The notes below the pieces were generated by a model. It made no database searches. It was not told the DNA's origin and saw nothing but the letters and a program-made list of their open reading frames with translations. Source: Umezawaea sp049997955 (lineage in GTDB: Bacteria; Actinomycetota; Actinomycetes; Mycobacteriales; Pseudonocardiaceae). From it: DNA of 64,000 nucleotides. The stretch covers positions 224,808 to 288,807 of the forward strand of contig JAEBDY010000015.1 in assembly GCA_049997955.1 (NCBI GenBank), in the 5' to 3' direction. Both the position numbers and the translations under genes were made by a program. Positions 16,397 through 25,753 of this stretch are shown piece by piece (position 1 is the stretch's first letter; each line of letters starts with the position of its first letter).

Positions 16397-18591
16397 GGGG
16401 TCTCCCGCACCAGCAGCGCGACCGGGTACCGCTTCAGCAGGCCGGCCACCGAGGTGCCCGCCTGCCGCCCGTTCAGCACGTCCGTCCACTCCCCCGGCGG
16501 CAGCGGCAGCACGGTGTCGCGCCACCCGCCGGACGCGGCGAGCCCCAGCGGCAGCCGCGTCGCGACCACCACGAGGTCCGGCGACCGGTGGTACGCCACG
16601 ACGTGGTCGGCCGCGACCCCTTCGGCGTGCAGCGCGCGGTAGCCGCGGAACAGCTCCGGCCGGTTCCGGCGCAGGCGCAGGGCCCGTTGCACGACCAGGA
16701 GCTTGGCCGCGCCCGTGTCGTCGACCTCGGGCAGCCACCAGTCCTCGATGCGGGCCAGCAGTTCCCGCCGGACGGCGTAGTCCACCGGCCGCCGGTTGTC
16801 CGGGTCGACCAGGGACAGGTCCCACAGCTCGGTGCCCTGGTAGACGTCCGGCACACCGGGCGAGGTGAGCTGCACCAGCTTCTGCCCCAGCGCGTTCGAC
16901 CAGCCCGCGTCGCGGATCCGGCCGACGAACGCCTCGATCTCGCCGCGGGTCACGGCGTCGCCGAGCACCTGCTCCGGCCACGCCGCCACGGCGGCCTCGA
17001 ACTCCTCGTCGTGGTCGACCCACGTCGTGCGGAGCTTCGACTCCTTCGCGGCCTTGTCCAGGTAGTCGCGCAGGCGGTCGGGGCCGATCGGCCACGCGCC
17101 CACGATCGTCTGCCACGCCAGCAGGTTCAGCGACGGCTCGTCGATGCCGTGCCGCTTGGTCCACTCCCGCACCAGGCCGCCGAACTCCTCCGGCAGCTCG
17201 GACAGCACGGCCAGCCGGGCCCGCACGTCCTCCGAGCGCTTGGTGTCGTGCGTGGACAACGTCGTCATCGACTCCGGCAGCGCCGCGTCCCGTTGCGCCG
17301 CAAGGGTGTGGAACTCCTCCACCGGCACGCCGAAGCGGTCCGGCGCGCCGCCGACCTCGTTGAGCGCGGCGAACCGGGTGTACCGGTAGAACGCGGTGTC
17401 CTCGGTGCCCTTGGCGACGACCATGCCGGACGTCTGCTGGATCCGGGTGGCCAGTTCGCCGTCGGGATCGGCGCGGACCTGCTCGTCCAGCGCCTCGGAA
17501 CCCTTCACCCGCGCCACGGCGGTCGCCCAGTTCTCCCCGCCCTCCGGCAGGTACGAGCGGTAGACGGGGAAGTTGACCATGACCCCGGCCACCGCGGCCT
17601 CGGCGTCCGCCCGGTCCACGCCCTGGACGAGCGCGCCGATCCTGCGGACCTCGGCCCGCAGGATCGAATCGGTCACCAGGGTGCGGCACGCGTGCTCGAC
17701 GGCCTCGAAGTCGGTCTCCTGGCCCAGTTCCGCTGCCAGCTCGGTGAAACGCTCCTCGGCGCTCGGGTCCACGAAGATCCCGCAGACCTCGCGCAGCGCG
17801 TCGTACCCGGTGGTGCCCTCGACCGGCCAGCTCGCCGGCAGCGGTTCGCCGACGCCGAGGATCTTCTCGGCCACGATCCAGACGCCCGACCGCTCCTTGA
17901 GCCTGCGGAAGTACCCGCCGGGGTCGGCGAGGCCGTCCGGGTGATCGACCCGCAGGCCGGTCACCTGGCCCGCCGCGACCCAGCGCAGCACCTCGTCGTG
18001 CGTGGCGTCGAAGACCTCCGGGTCCTCGACGCGCACCGCGGCGAGCGTGGTGATGTCGAAGAACCGCCGGTAGTTCAGCTCCTCGTTGGCGCGCCGCCAG
18101 TGCACGAGCCGGTAGTGCTCCGACACCGGCAGGCGGTGGTCGTAGTACGTGACCACGTCGCCCTCGGTCGTGGGCTCGCCCTCGTCGCCGAGGATGGGCA
18201 CCAGGACCGGGCCCGCGGCCCAGTCGATGTCGAAGTACTTGGCGTAGCGGGACTCCTGGCCGTGCTTGAGCACGTCCCACCACCACGGGTCGGTCTCCGG
18301 CACGGCGACCGACATGTGGTTGGGCACGATGTCGAGCACGAAGCCGAGCCCCGCGGCGGACACCTTCTCGCTCAGCGCCAGCCGACCCTCCTCCCCGCCC
18401 AGGTCCGGGCGGGCGCGGGTCGGGTCCACGACGTCGTAGCCGTGCGTGGAACCCGGTGCGGCGTCGAGGATCGGGGACGCGTAGACCGCGCCCACGCCGA
18501 GCCGCTCGAGGTAGTCGACCACCTCGGCGGCATCGGCGAAGACGAAGCCCGGTCGCAGTTGCAGCCGGTAGGTGGAGCTCGGCGCGGTCAT
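16393..18591 (-). CDS. treY: malto-oligosyltrehalose synthase
   Basis: 732 aa GH13 enzyme. It opens APSSTYRLQLRPGFVFADAAEVVDYL, then has IVPNHMSV, nucleophile D in GLRVDHPDGLADP, acid E in WIVAEKILG and D in STHDTKRSEDVRAR. The very long insertion between barrel strands and the terminal GEWTDVLNGR are normal for TreY. It turns the reducing-end alpha-1,4 bond of a glucan chain into the alpha,alpha-1,1 bond of trehalose. Both ends overlap the neighbouring tre genes by four bases, so translation is coupled. Confidence 0.95.
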   Translation of the reverse strand: MTAPSSTYRLQLRPGFVFADAAEVVDYLERLGVGAVYASPILDAAPGSTHGYDVVDPTRARPDLGGEEGRLALSEKVSAAGLGFVLDIVPNHMSVAVPETDPWWWDVLKHGQESRYAKYFDIDWAAGPVLVPILGDEGEPTTEGDVVTYYDHRLPVSEHYRLVHWRRANEELNYRRFFDITTLAAVRVEDPEVFDATHDEVLRWVAAGQVTGLRVDHPDGLADPGGYFRRLKERSGVWIVAEKILGVGEPLPASWPVEGTTGYDALREVCGIFVDPSAEERFTELAAELGQETDFEAVEHACRTLVTDSILRAEVRRIGALVQGVDRADAEAAVAGVMVNFPVYRSYLPEGGENWATAVARVKGSEALDEQVRADPDGELATRIQQTSGMVVAKGTEDTAFYRYTRFAALNEVGGAPDRFGVPVEEFHTLAAQRDAALPESMTTLSTHDTKRSEDVRARLAVLSELPEEFGGLVREWTKRHGIDEPSLNLLAWQTIVGAWPIGPDRLRDYLDKAAKESKLRTTWVDHDEEFEAAVAAWPEQVLGDAVTRGEIEAFVGRIRDAGWSNALGQKLVQLTSPGVPDVYQGTELWDLSLVDPDNRRPVDYAVRRELLARIEDWWLPEVDDTGAAKLLVVQRALRLRRNRPELFRGYRALHAEGVAADHVVAYHRSPDLVVVATRLPLGLAASGGWRDTVLPLPPGEWTDVLNGRQAGTSVAGLLKRYPVALLVRETP

Positions 18592-20711
18592 TCGCCGCCC
18601 GTCCGCTGGAGCACCACCAGTGAGCGCGCCACCAGCGTGAGGTTGCCGGCCGCGGGGATGGGCTCACCCAGCTCGGGGATCTGGACCGCGCCGGTGGCCG
18701 TGTCGACCACGACCGTCCACTGCGGACCGTAGCTCTCGTCCGGCAGCGTCACCTCGATGTCCTCGTGGTGGGCGTTGAACGCCAGCAGGAACGAGTCGTC
18801 CACGACGCGCATGCCGCGCTGGTCGAGGTCCGGGATGCCCTCGCCGTTGAGGAAGGCGATGACGCAGCGGCCGAAGCCCGAATCCCAGTCCTGTTCGGTC
18901 ATCTCCTCGCCCGAAGGCGTGAACCAGGCGATGTCGCGGAGGTCGTCGCCGCTGCGGATCGGCTTGCCCGCGAAGAAGCGGCGGCGGCGCAGCACCGGGT
19001 GCTGCTTGCGGAACGCCGTCAGCGCGCCGGTGAACTCGATGAGGTCGGCGTTCTCCTCGGCCAGCTTCCAGTCGACCCAGGAGAGCTCGTTGTCCTGGCA
19101 GTACACGTTGTTGTTGCCCTGCTGGGTGCGGCCGAACTCGTCGCCGTGCAGCAGCATCGGGACACCCTGCGAGAGCAGCATCGTCGCGAGCAGGTTGCGC
19201 CGCTGGCGCGCCCGCAGCTCCAGGACCTCCGGGTCGTCCGTCGGGCCCTCGACGCCGCAGTTCCACGAGCGGTTGTCGTCGGCGCCGTCACGGCCGTCCT
19301 CGCCGTTGGCCATGTTGTGCTTGTCGTTGTAGGACACGAGGTCGTTCAACGTGAAGCCGTCATGCGCGGTCACGAAGTTGATCGACGCGTAGGGCCTGCG
19401 GCCGTCCTGCTGGTACAGGTCCGACGAGCCGGTGACGCGCGAGGCGAACTCGCCCAGCGTCGCGGGCTCACCGCGCCAGAAGTCGCGCACGGTGTCGCGG
19501 TACTTGCCGTTCCACTCCGTCCACAGGGGAGGGAAGTTGCCGACCTGGTAGCCACCGGGGCCGACGTCCCACGGCTCGGCGATCAGCTTCACCTGGCTGA
19601 CCACCGGGTCCTGCTGGACGAGGTCGAAGAACGTGGACAGCCGGTCCACGTCGTAGAACTCGCGGGCCAGTGTCGCCGCGAGGTCGAAGCGGAAGCCGTC
19701 CACGTGCATCTCGGTGACCCAGTAGCGCAGCGAGTCCATGATGAGCTGCAACGTGTGCGGGCTGCGCACGTTCAGCGAGTTGCCGGTGCCCGTGTAGTCC
19801 ATGTAGAACTGCTTGTCGTCCTCGACCAGGCGGTAGTACGCCTCGTTGTCGATGCCGCGCATGGACAGGGTCGGCCCGAGGTGGTTGCCCTCGGCGGTGT
19901 GGTTGTAGACGACGTCGAGGATGACCTCGATGTTCGCCTCGTGCAGGGCGCGGACCATGCCCTTGAACTCCTGCACCTGGTTCGCCTGGTCCGGCATCGC
20001 GGCGTACAGGTCGTGCGGGGCGAAGAAGCCGATGGTGTTGTAGCCCCAGTAGTTGCGCAGGCCCTGCTCGGCCAGCCCGTGGTCGGTGATGAACTGGTGC
20101 ACGGGCATCAGTTCGATCGCCGTCACGCCGAGCTTGGTGAGGTGGTCGATGACCACCGGGTGCGCGATGCCCGCGTACGTGCCGCGCAGGCGTTGCGGGA
20201 TCTCCGGGTGGTTCATCGTCAGGCCGCGCACGTGGGCCTCGTAGATCACCGACTCGTTGTACGGCGTCTTCGGCGCGCGGTCGTTCGACCAGTCGAAGAA
20301 CGGGCTCACCACGACCGCTTTCGGCACGTAGGCGGCCGAGTCCTGGTCGTTGCGCTGGTCGGGGTCACCGAACTGGTACCCGAACAGCGACTCGTCCCAC
20401 TCCACGCCGTTCGAGATGGCCTTGGCGTACGGGTCGATCAGCAGCTTGTTCGGGTTGCAGCGCGGGCCGTGCTCCGGCTCGTACGGCCCGTGCACCCGGT
20501 AGCCGTAGTGCTGGCCGGGGCCGACGCCGATCAGGTAGCCGTGGTGGACGAAACCGTCGACCTCCGGCAGCCTGACGCGTGTCTCCTTGCCCTCGTCGTC
20601 GTAGAGGCACAACTCGACTTCGGAGGCCACCTCCGAGAAGAGGGCGAAGTTGGTACCGACGCCGTCGTACGTGGCGCCGAGTGGGTAGGGGGTTCCTGGC
20701 CAGGGCCGCAA
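18588..20711 (-). CDS. glgX: glycogen-debranching enzyme
   Basis: 707 aa isoamylase-type GH13 enzyme (TreX/GlgX). An N-terminal CBM48 domain (PWPGTPYPLGATYDGVGTNFALFSE) is followed by the barrel with nucleophile D in GFRFDLAATLAR, E in LIAEPWDVGPGGYQVGNFP and D in VTAHDGFTLNDL. It cuts alpha-1,6 branches, feeding linear glucan chains to TreY and TreZ, whose genes follow with 4-base overlaps. First gene of the treXYZ operon. A promoter was not obvious in the 104 bases between it and the upstream 112-aa gene. Confidence 0.94.
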   Translation of the reverse strand: MRPWPGTPYPLGATYDGVGTNFALFSEVASEVELCLYDDEGKETRVRLPEVDGFVHHGYLIGVGPGQHYGYRVHGPYEPEHGPRCNPNKLLIDPYAKAISNGVEWDESLFGYQFGDPDQRNDQDSAAYVPKAVVVSPFFDWSNDRAPKTPYNESVIYEAHVRGLTMNHPEIPQRLRGTYAGIAHPVVIDHLTKLGVTAIELMPVHQFITDHGLAEQGLRNYWGYNTIGFFAPHDLYAAMPDQANQVQEFKGMVRALHEANIEVILDVVYNHTAEGNHLGPTLSMRGIDNEAYYRLVEDDKQFYMDYTGTGNSLNVRSPHTLQLIMDSLRYWVTEMHVDGFRFDLAATLAREFYDVDRLSTFFDLVQQDPVVSQVKLIAEPWDVGPGGYQVGNFPPLWTEWNGKYRDTVRDFWRGEPATLGEFASRVTGSSDLYQQDGRRPYASINFVTAHDGFTLNDLVSYNDKHNMANGEDGRDGADDNRSWNCGVEGPTDDPEVLELRARQRRNLLATMLLSQGVPMLLHGDEFGRTQQGNNNVYCQDNELSWVDWKLAEENADLIEFTGALTAFRKQHPVLRRRRFFAGKPIRSGDDLRDIAWFTPSGEEMTEQDWDSGFGRCVIAFLNGEGIPDLDQRGMRVVDDSFLLAFNAHHEDIEVTLPDESYGPQWTVVVDTATGAVQIPELGEPIPAAGNLTLVARSLVVLQRTGGE

Positions 20712-20815
20712 CTAGATCTCCTCAGCAGGCAACCCGGTCCTTCCGAGCCGACGGGGTCGACGTGGGAGGGCCGGGAGCGTGGCGGTCTTGGTGGGGTTCG
20801 GCTACCCGAGTCCGT

Positions 20816-21154
20816 TCAGGACCGCTGGGCGTTCGCGCGGACCAGTTGGCCGCGCGCGGCTACGAGGAGGATTCGCGCCTCCTGCAGTTCGCAGTACCGC
20901 AAGTGCTCGCACGCGGCTTCCGCGCAGGCCATGGCCTGCTCGAGCGCGCCGTCGGCACCGTGTTCGGTGCCGCGCAGCGCGGTGCGCAGCGACTCCTCGG
21001 CCCGCAACGCCCCGGACACGGGGTCGGTCAGCACCGCCGGGCGGACCGCGGCGAGCACCTGCTCGACGGCGATCTCCAGGGCTTCAGTGGAGTGCACGGC
21101 GGTGACCAGATTTCCGGGCAAGGTACCCGTCCGGGATACGACCTCGGTGTTCAC
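20816..21154 (-). CDS. hypothetical 112-aa protein between malQ and glgX
   Basis: Helical, Glu/Ala-rich protein: alternating blocks such as ALEIAVEQVLAAVRPAVL, EESLRTALRGTEHGADGALEQAM and EHLRYCELQEARILL, with three Cys in the second half. No signal peptide or membrane segment, and I recognise no family. The gene is co-oriented with malQ upstream (104 bases away) and glgX downstream (104 bases), so it probably belongs to the same glucan/trehalose unit. Codon use is like its neighbours, which supports it being a real gene. An accessory or regulatory role would be a guess. Confidence 0.6.
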   Translation of the reverse strand: MNTEVVSRTGTLPGNLVTAVHSTEALEIAVEQVLAAVRPAVLTDPVSGALRAEESLRTALRGTEHGADGALEQAMACAEAACEHLRYCELQEARILLVAARGQLVRANAQRS

Positions 21155-21257
21155 TGGGGATTGCCACCTCCAACCATTGGGCGGAACGCTCCTCGGGTGA
21201 CGACTTGACGATACTCCGCGGCCGACTGACCCGCGGTAACGCGCTTGTTTCGGCTCA

Positions 21258-23150
21258 TCAGCCGGATCCTTCGGCCAGCGCGGCGACGACGGCGCGCACG
21301 TGTTCGTCGGCGAAGAACTCCTCCAGCGTCACGGGCAGCGGGATGCGCCAGTTGGGGTACTGGTCGACCGTGCCCGGCAGGTTCGGCTGCCGAACCTCCC
21401 CGAGCGCGTCTTGCGGCGACGTCAGCAAAAGCACCGAAGGCGCCTTCGCGAGCAGGGTGTGGAACGCGGCGACGAGGTCATCCGTGGGCACACCCTCCTG
21501 GGTCATCAACTCGACGAGCTGGTGGCGTTCCAGCTCCGCAGCGCTGTATTCCCCTTCGACCGGACCGTCAAACAACCCGAGTTCGGCGCGCACGCGGACG
21601 TGCTCGGCGGCCAGGAACCCGGCCACCGTCGGCAGGTCGTGCGTCGAGATGCTGGCCATCGCCGACGACGTCCACTTCTCCGGCGGCACGAGCGGGTGGC
21701 CCGGCTCGTCGTAGTCGCGCTGGAACCACAGCACGGCGGAACTGAGCATGCCCCGGTCGTGCAGCGTCTCGGTGACCTGGTCCTCGACCGTGCCCAGGTC
21801 CTCGCCCACGACGACCGCGCCCGCCCGGTGCGCCTCCAGCGCCAGCACGCCGAGCATCGCCTCGGCGTCGTAGCGCACGTAGGTGCCCCGGCCCGGCGAC
21901 TCGCCCGGCGGGATCCACCACAGCCGCCACAGCCCGGCGACGTGGTCGACCCGGATGCCGTCCGCGTGCCGCAGCACGCTGCGCAGCATCTCGCGGAACG
22001 GCGCGTAGCCCAGCGCGGCCAGCCGGTCCGGCCGCCACGGCGGGAGGCCCCAGTTCTGGCCCTGCTGGTTGAACGCGTCCGGCGGGGCGCCCACGGTCAC
22101 GTTCGGCGCGAACGTGCCGCGCTGCGCCCACGTGTCCGCGCCGCCGGGGTGCACGCCCACCGGGAGGTCGTGGATGACGCCGACGGCCATGCCGGACTCG
22201 TGCGCGGCCAGCCGCACGTCGTCGAGCTGGGCGCGGCACAGCTGCTGGAGCCAGGCGTGGAACGCGACCCGCTCCGGGTCGGCGAGCGCCGTCGCGGGGT
22301 CGCGCAGCGCCTCGGGCCAGGTCCGCCAGTCCGGGCCGTGCCGCTCGGCGAGCGCGCAGAACGTGGCGAAGTCGCGCAGCGCCGGGTCGGCGTCCAGGTC
22401 GACCCGGTCGTGGTGGTGCGGCCAGAGCAGCTCCAGCGCCGCGGCCTTCGCGCTCCACACGGCGTCGTAGTCGATCAGCTCGGTGTGGTTGTCCGGGCGC
22501 AGGGCCAGCACGGCCTCGCGGGTGCGCTGGTCGGCGTCGGCGTACGCGGCGGTCGCGGTGACCCGCAGGTAGATCGGGTTCTGGTAGCGGCGGCTCGCGG
22601 GCGAGTACGGCGAGCGCTCCACCGGGTGCGTCGGGCTGATCGCCTGCACCGGGTTGACCAGCAGCACGCCCGCGTCCAGTTCCACGCTGGAGCGCCGGGC
22701 GATCGTGGCGAGGTCGGCGTAGTCGCCCATCCCCCACGACTCCTCGGACCGCAGCGCGTAGAGCTGCACCATCCAGCCCCACGCCCTGGGCACGGCGCGC
22801 AGCCGGTCCGGGGTCACGATGACCGTGGTCGCGCCGACCCGGTGGTAGCCCAGCGGCAGCGCGGCGGGCAGGTCGGCCTCCGTGCCGTCCTCCAGGACCG
22901 CGGTCGCCGGGTGGCCCAGGTCCAGCACGCGGCCCTCGCGGACCACGATCGTGGCGGGCAGGGCGTCCGGGGCGTCGGTGAGGGCGGCCAGCGCGGCGCG
23001 CACGGCCTCCGGGGTCGAGGCGTCGACGTCCAACTGGGCCAGCACCGCGACGACGACCTCGGGATCGACGTCGACCAGACGCTGCCCCGCGTCCTCGTAC
23101 CGGGTGGCCACGCCGTGTGCCTCGGCCAGTGCGGCCAACTCGTCGTCCAC
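21258..23150 (-). CDS. malQ: 4-alpha-glucanotransferase (amylomaltase)
   Basis: 630 aa GH77 enzyme. Recognisable blocks: GWMVQLYALRSEESWGMGDYADL, VNPVQAISPTHPVERSPYSPASRRYQNPIYL, nucleophile D in GIRVDHVAGLWRLWW, acid E in VVGEDLGTVEDQVTE and transition-state D in SISTHDLPTVAGFL. The N-terminal extension of about 130 residues is typical of actinobacterial MalQ. It rearranges maltodextrins by moving glucan segments between chains, supplying substrate for GlgX/TreY. Co-oriented with and just downstream of a LacI gene, which likely regulates it. The 126-base leader shows no operator I can name. Confidence 0.94.
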   Translation of the reverse strand: MDDELAALAEAHGVATRYEDAGQRLVDVDPEVVVAVLAQLDVDASTPEAVRAALAALTDAPDALPATIVVREGRVLDLGHPATAVLEDGTEADLPAALPLGYHRVGATTVIVTPDRLRAVPRAWGWMVQLYALRSEESWGMGDYADLATIARRSSVELDAGVLLVNPVQAISPTHPVERSPYSPASRRYQNPIYLRVTATAAYADADQRTREAVLALRPDNHTELIDYDAVWSAKAAALELLWPHHHDRVDLDADPALRDFATFCALAERHGPDWRTWPEALRDPATALADPERVAFHAWLQQLCRAQLDDVRLAAHESGMAVGVIHDLPVGVHPGGADTWAQRGTFAPNVTVGAPPDAFNQQGQNWGLPPWRPDRLAALGYAPFREMLRSVLRHADGIRVDHVAGLWRLWWIPPGESPGRGTYVRYDAEAMLGVLALEAHRAGAVVVGEDLGTVEDQVTETLHDRGMLSSAVLWFQRDYDEPGHPLVPPEKWTSSAMASISTHDLPTVAGFLAAEHVRVRAELGLFDGPVEGEYSAAELERHQLVELMTQEGVPTDDLVAAFHTLLAKAPSVLLLTSPQDALGEVRQPNLPGTVDQYPNWRIPLPVTLEEFFADEHVRAVVAALAEGSG

Positions 23151-23276
23151 GCGGTCAGCTTTCTCTCATGGGTGCCGCGGAAGCCAGGGCGGCACGGCCT
23201 GGTCACCCGAAGGGCGCAGGGAATTCAGTGCGTCGTGTCAGGCCGGACAGGTGGCGCCGGAAGCCGTGACGGTGCG

Positions 23277-24203
23277 TCATGCCATGCCGGTCGACTCCCG
23301 TACCGCCAGCTGCCACGACAGCTCGTGCACCGATGATTCCCCATCTCCGCGAATGCTGCCGAGCAACTCGGCCACGGCCTGCTCACCCTCCTCGCGCAGC
23401 GCGCCCTCGACGGCGGTGATGCCGACCGCGCGGGTGAGGTCCCGCCCGTCCAGGCTGACCAGAGAGAGGTCCTCGGGGATCCGGCGGCCGTCGCGGCGCA
23501 GCCGCATGAACACGCCCAGCGCCACCTCGCCGCTGGCGCTGATCACCGCGGTCGGCAGCCGGTCGGCGTCCAGGAGGGCGTCCGCAACCTGCTCCCCGCC
23601 GACGACGGTCGGCGAGGACCACAGGGTCCACTCGGGCCGGATCTCCAGGCCGTGCGCCACCAGCACCTCCTCGTAGGACTCGTCCACGCCGTCCGCCAGC
23701 ACGAACGCGATGTCGCGGTGCCCGAGGTCGATCAGGTGGCCGACCGCGAGGCGCAGCGCGCTGCGCAGGTCGCCGTCGTCCACGGTCAGCACGGGCACAC
23801 CCAGCGCCGCCAGCGCGGTCGACTCCGCATCGGCCAGCGTGATCGACAGGGCCAGCACGCCGTCCACCCGGCGGCCGAGCGGGACGTCCTCGAAGAACCT
23901 GCTCCGCGAGTCGTCGTCGCCCAGCACGTAGAGCAGCACGTCGAACCCGGCCTGCCGCAGCGCGCCCTCGGCGCCCGCCAGCAGGTCGCCGCGGCCGACG
24001 TCGCCGGTCAGCACCGCGATGGCGTACCGCCGCCCGCCCGCCAGGCTGGAGGCGTCCCTGGCGATGGCGTACCGCATCCGCTTCGCCACCTCGGTGACGT
24101 ACCGCCGCGTCGCCTCGGACACGCCCGGCTCGCCCCGCAGCGCGCGGGACACCGTCGCGGCGGACACACCTGCGGCGCGTGCCACGTCGGACATGCTGGT
24201 CAC
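23277..24203 (-). CDS. LacI-family regulator (probable maltodextrin/trehalose control)
   Basis: About 308 aa. HTH: MSDVARAAGVSAATVSRALRGEPGVSEATRRYV. The effector domain carries RRVDGVLALSITLADAE and AVGHLIDLGHRDIAFV. GTG at 24203 is chosen because AAGGAGGTGG lies five bases ahead; a GTG six codons upstream would place that site inside the gene. Its position at the head of the malQ-glgX-treY-treZ block suggests it responds to a maltodextrin or trehalose signal. That link is inferred from position alone. Confidence 0.87.
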   Translation of the reverse strand: MTSMSDVARAAGVSAATVSRALRGEPGVSEATRRYVTEVAKRMRYAIARDASSLAGGRRYAIAVLTGDVGRGDLLAGAEGALRQAGFDVLLYVLGDDDSRSRFFEDVPLGRRVDGVLALSITLADAESTALAALGVPVLTVDDGDLRSALRLAVGHLIDLGHRDIAFVLADGVDESYEEVLVAHGLEIRPEWTLWSSPTVVGGEQVADALLDADRLPTAVISASGEVALGVFMRLRRDGRRIPEDLSLVSLDGRDLTRAVGITAVEGALREEGEQAVAELLGSIRGDGESSVHELSWQLAVRESTGMA

Positions 24204-24298
24204 GTCCACCTCCTTGATCACAAGCCTACTGAGAACCGTACGGTGGCCCTCCGCCGAACACCCCTCGACACCTGTCGCACGCGGAAGGACACCCCTAC

Positions 24299-24757
24299 AT
24301 GAAGCCCGGCGATCTCGTCCCCGACTTCACCCTCCCCGACCAGCACGGCGCCTCGCGCACGCTGTCGACCCTGCTGGCGGACGGTCCGATCGCGCTGTTC
24401 TTCTACCCGGCCGCGATGACCGGCGGCTGCACGGCCGAGAGCTGCCACTTCCGCGACCTGGCGGCGGAGTTCCAGGAGGTCGGGGCGCAGCGCGTGGGCA
24501 TCAGCACCGACCCCGTGGTGCGGCAGAAGCAGTTCGCCGACCTCAACTCGTTCGACTACCCGCTGCTGTCGGACGTGGACGGGGAGGTCGCGTCGGTCTT
24601 CGGCGTGAAGCGCCGCTTCGGTCCGCTGCCGGTGAAGCGGCACACCTTCGTGATCGGGACCGACAGCCGGGTGCTGGAGGTCGTCAAGTCCGAGTTCGGC
24701 ATGAACTCCCACGCGGACAAGGCGCTGGTCGCGCTGAGGGAGCATGCCAAGGCCTGA
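24299..24757 (+). CDS. bcp: thioredoxin-dependent peroxiredoxin (Bcp/PrxQ)
   Basis: 152 aa. MKPGDLVPDFTLPDQHG start, peroxidatic C44 in MTGGCTAESC and resolving C49 five residues later, the C-x4-C arrangement of PrxQ enzymes in helix alpha-2. The C-terminal RHTFVIGTDSRVL strand is also typical. It reduces hydrogen peroxide and organic peroxides with thioredoxin, in the cytosol. The LacI gene lies divergently upstream with about 95 bases between starts. The VOC gene follows 19 bases after the stop. Confidence 0.92.
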   Translation: MKPGDLVPDFTLPDQHGASRTLSTLLADGPIALFFYPAAMTGGCTAESCHFRDLAAEFQEVGAQRVGISTDPVVRQKQFADLNSFDYPLLSDVDGEVASVFGVKRRFGPLPVKRHTFVIGTDSRVLEVVKSEFGMNSHADKALVALREHAKA

Positions 24758-24776
24758 TCGCGGGTACTCCGGCCGC

Positions 24777-25136
24777 ATGATCGGACAACTGAGGTCGGTC
24801 GTGGTGGACACCCGCGACCCCCGTGCGCTCGCCGCCTTCTACGCCGAACTGCTCGGCGGGAAGGTCACCGAGGACGACGAGGAGTGGGCGGTGGTCGTCG
24901 ACGGGGAGGGCAGGCGGTTCGCGTTCCAGCTCTCCCCGGAGCACGAGCCGCCCGCCTTCCCGGATCCGAAGGGGTCGCAGCAGTTCCACCTGGACCTGCG
25001 GATCGAGCGGGGGGAACTGGACGAGGCCACCCGGCGGATCACCGAGCTGGGCGGCCGGAGGCTGGACGCGGACGGCGACGACTTCCAGGTGTTCACCGAC
25101 CCGGCCGGGCACACGTTCTGCCTGATGTGGGAGTGA
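24777..25136 (+). CDS. VOC-family (glyoxalase-like) protein
   Basis: 119 aa with two beta-alpha-beta-beta-beta units. MIGQLRSVVVDTRDPRALAAFYAELLGG opens the first, and QFHLDLRIE with DPAGHTFCLMWE the second. Metal-ligand positions are partly kept (H in FHLDL, E at the end). The VOC fold covers dioxygenases, glyoxalases and antibiotic-binding proteins, so no function can be given. It probably shares a transcript with the peroxiredoxin gene. Confidence 0.82.
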   Translation: MIGQLRSVVVDTRDPRALAAFYAELLGGKVTEDDEEWAVVVDGEGRRFAFQLSPEHEPPAFPDPKGSQQFHLDLRIERGELDEATRRITELGGRRLDADGDDFQVFTDPAGHTFCLMWE

Positions 25137-25146
25137 CCAGCGGCCG

Positions 25147-25749
25147 CTAACCGGGGGCGCACAGGGCGGCGAGCACGAAGTCCGCGATCTCGCCGCCCAG
25201 TTGCGCGGGGGACTTCGGCCCGTCCGCGCGGTACCAGGTCGGCAGCTGGTTGATCACGCCGAGCGCGATCAGCACGGCGGTCTCGGCGGGCACCACCGCG
25301 CTGAACCGCCCGCTCGCCTGCGCCTGCTCGACCACCGCGCGGAACGTCTCGTGGTAGCGCCTGCGCTCCGCGCGGAAGGACGCCATCAGGTCGGCGTCCA
25401 GGCGGTGCATCTCGCGCGTGAACACGGCGGCCTCGTCCACGCTCGACGCGGTGGTCTCCACCAGGCTGACGATGATCTCGCGAACGGCCGTGGCCGGATC
25501 GAGGTCCAGTGCCACGATCCGGTCCAGCTCGACCGTCTGCCTGCCGATCAGCGACCGGTAGATCTCGTACAGCAGGTCGTCCTTCGACCCGAAGTAGTGG
25601 TACAGCGCGCCCTTGGTGACGTCGGCCGCCTCCACGACCTCCTGCACGGTCGTCGCGTCGAAGCCCTTGGCGGCGAACAGCCGCACGGCGGCGGCCATGA
25701 TCCGGTTCTCCGTCCGGCTCAGCTCGCCGACGCCTCCGCGCCGAACCAC
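25147..25749 (-). CDS. TetR-family regulator of the LLM oxidoreductase unit
   Basis: 200 aa. HTH: RTENRIMAAAVRLFAAKGFDATTVQEVVEAADVTKGALYHYFGSKDDLL, followed by a ligand domain with REIIVSLVETTASSVDEAAVF, in the style of acyl-CoA- or lipid-responsive TetR proteins. GTG start at 25749, four bases after the LLM gene stop, so it is the second gene of a two-gene operon. The perfect 7+2+7 inverted repeat upstream of the LLM gene is the likely site of this protein, giving negative autoregulation. Confidence 0.85.
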   Translation of the reverse strand: MVRRGGVGELSRTENRIMAAAVRLFAAKGFDATTVQEVVEAADVTKGALYHYFGSKDDLLYEIYRSLIGRQTVELDRIVALDLDPATAVREIIVSLVETTASSVDEAAVFTREMHRLDADLMASFRAERRRYHETFRAVVEQAQASGRFSAVVPAETAVLIALGVINQLPTWYRADGPKSPAQLGGEIADFVLAALCAPG

Positions 25750-25753
25750 CGCG

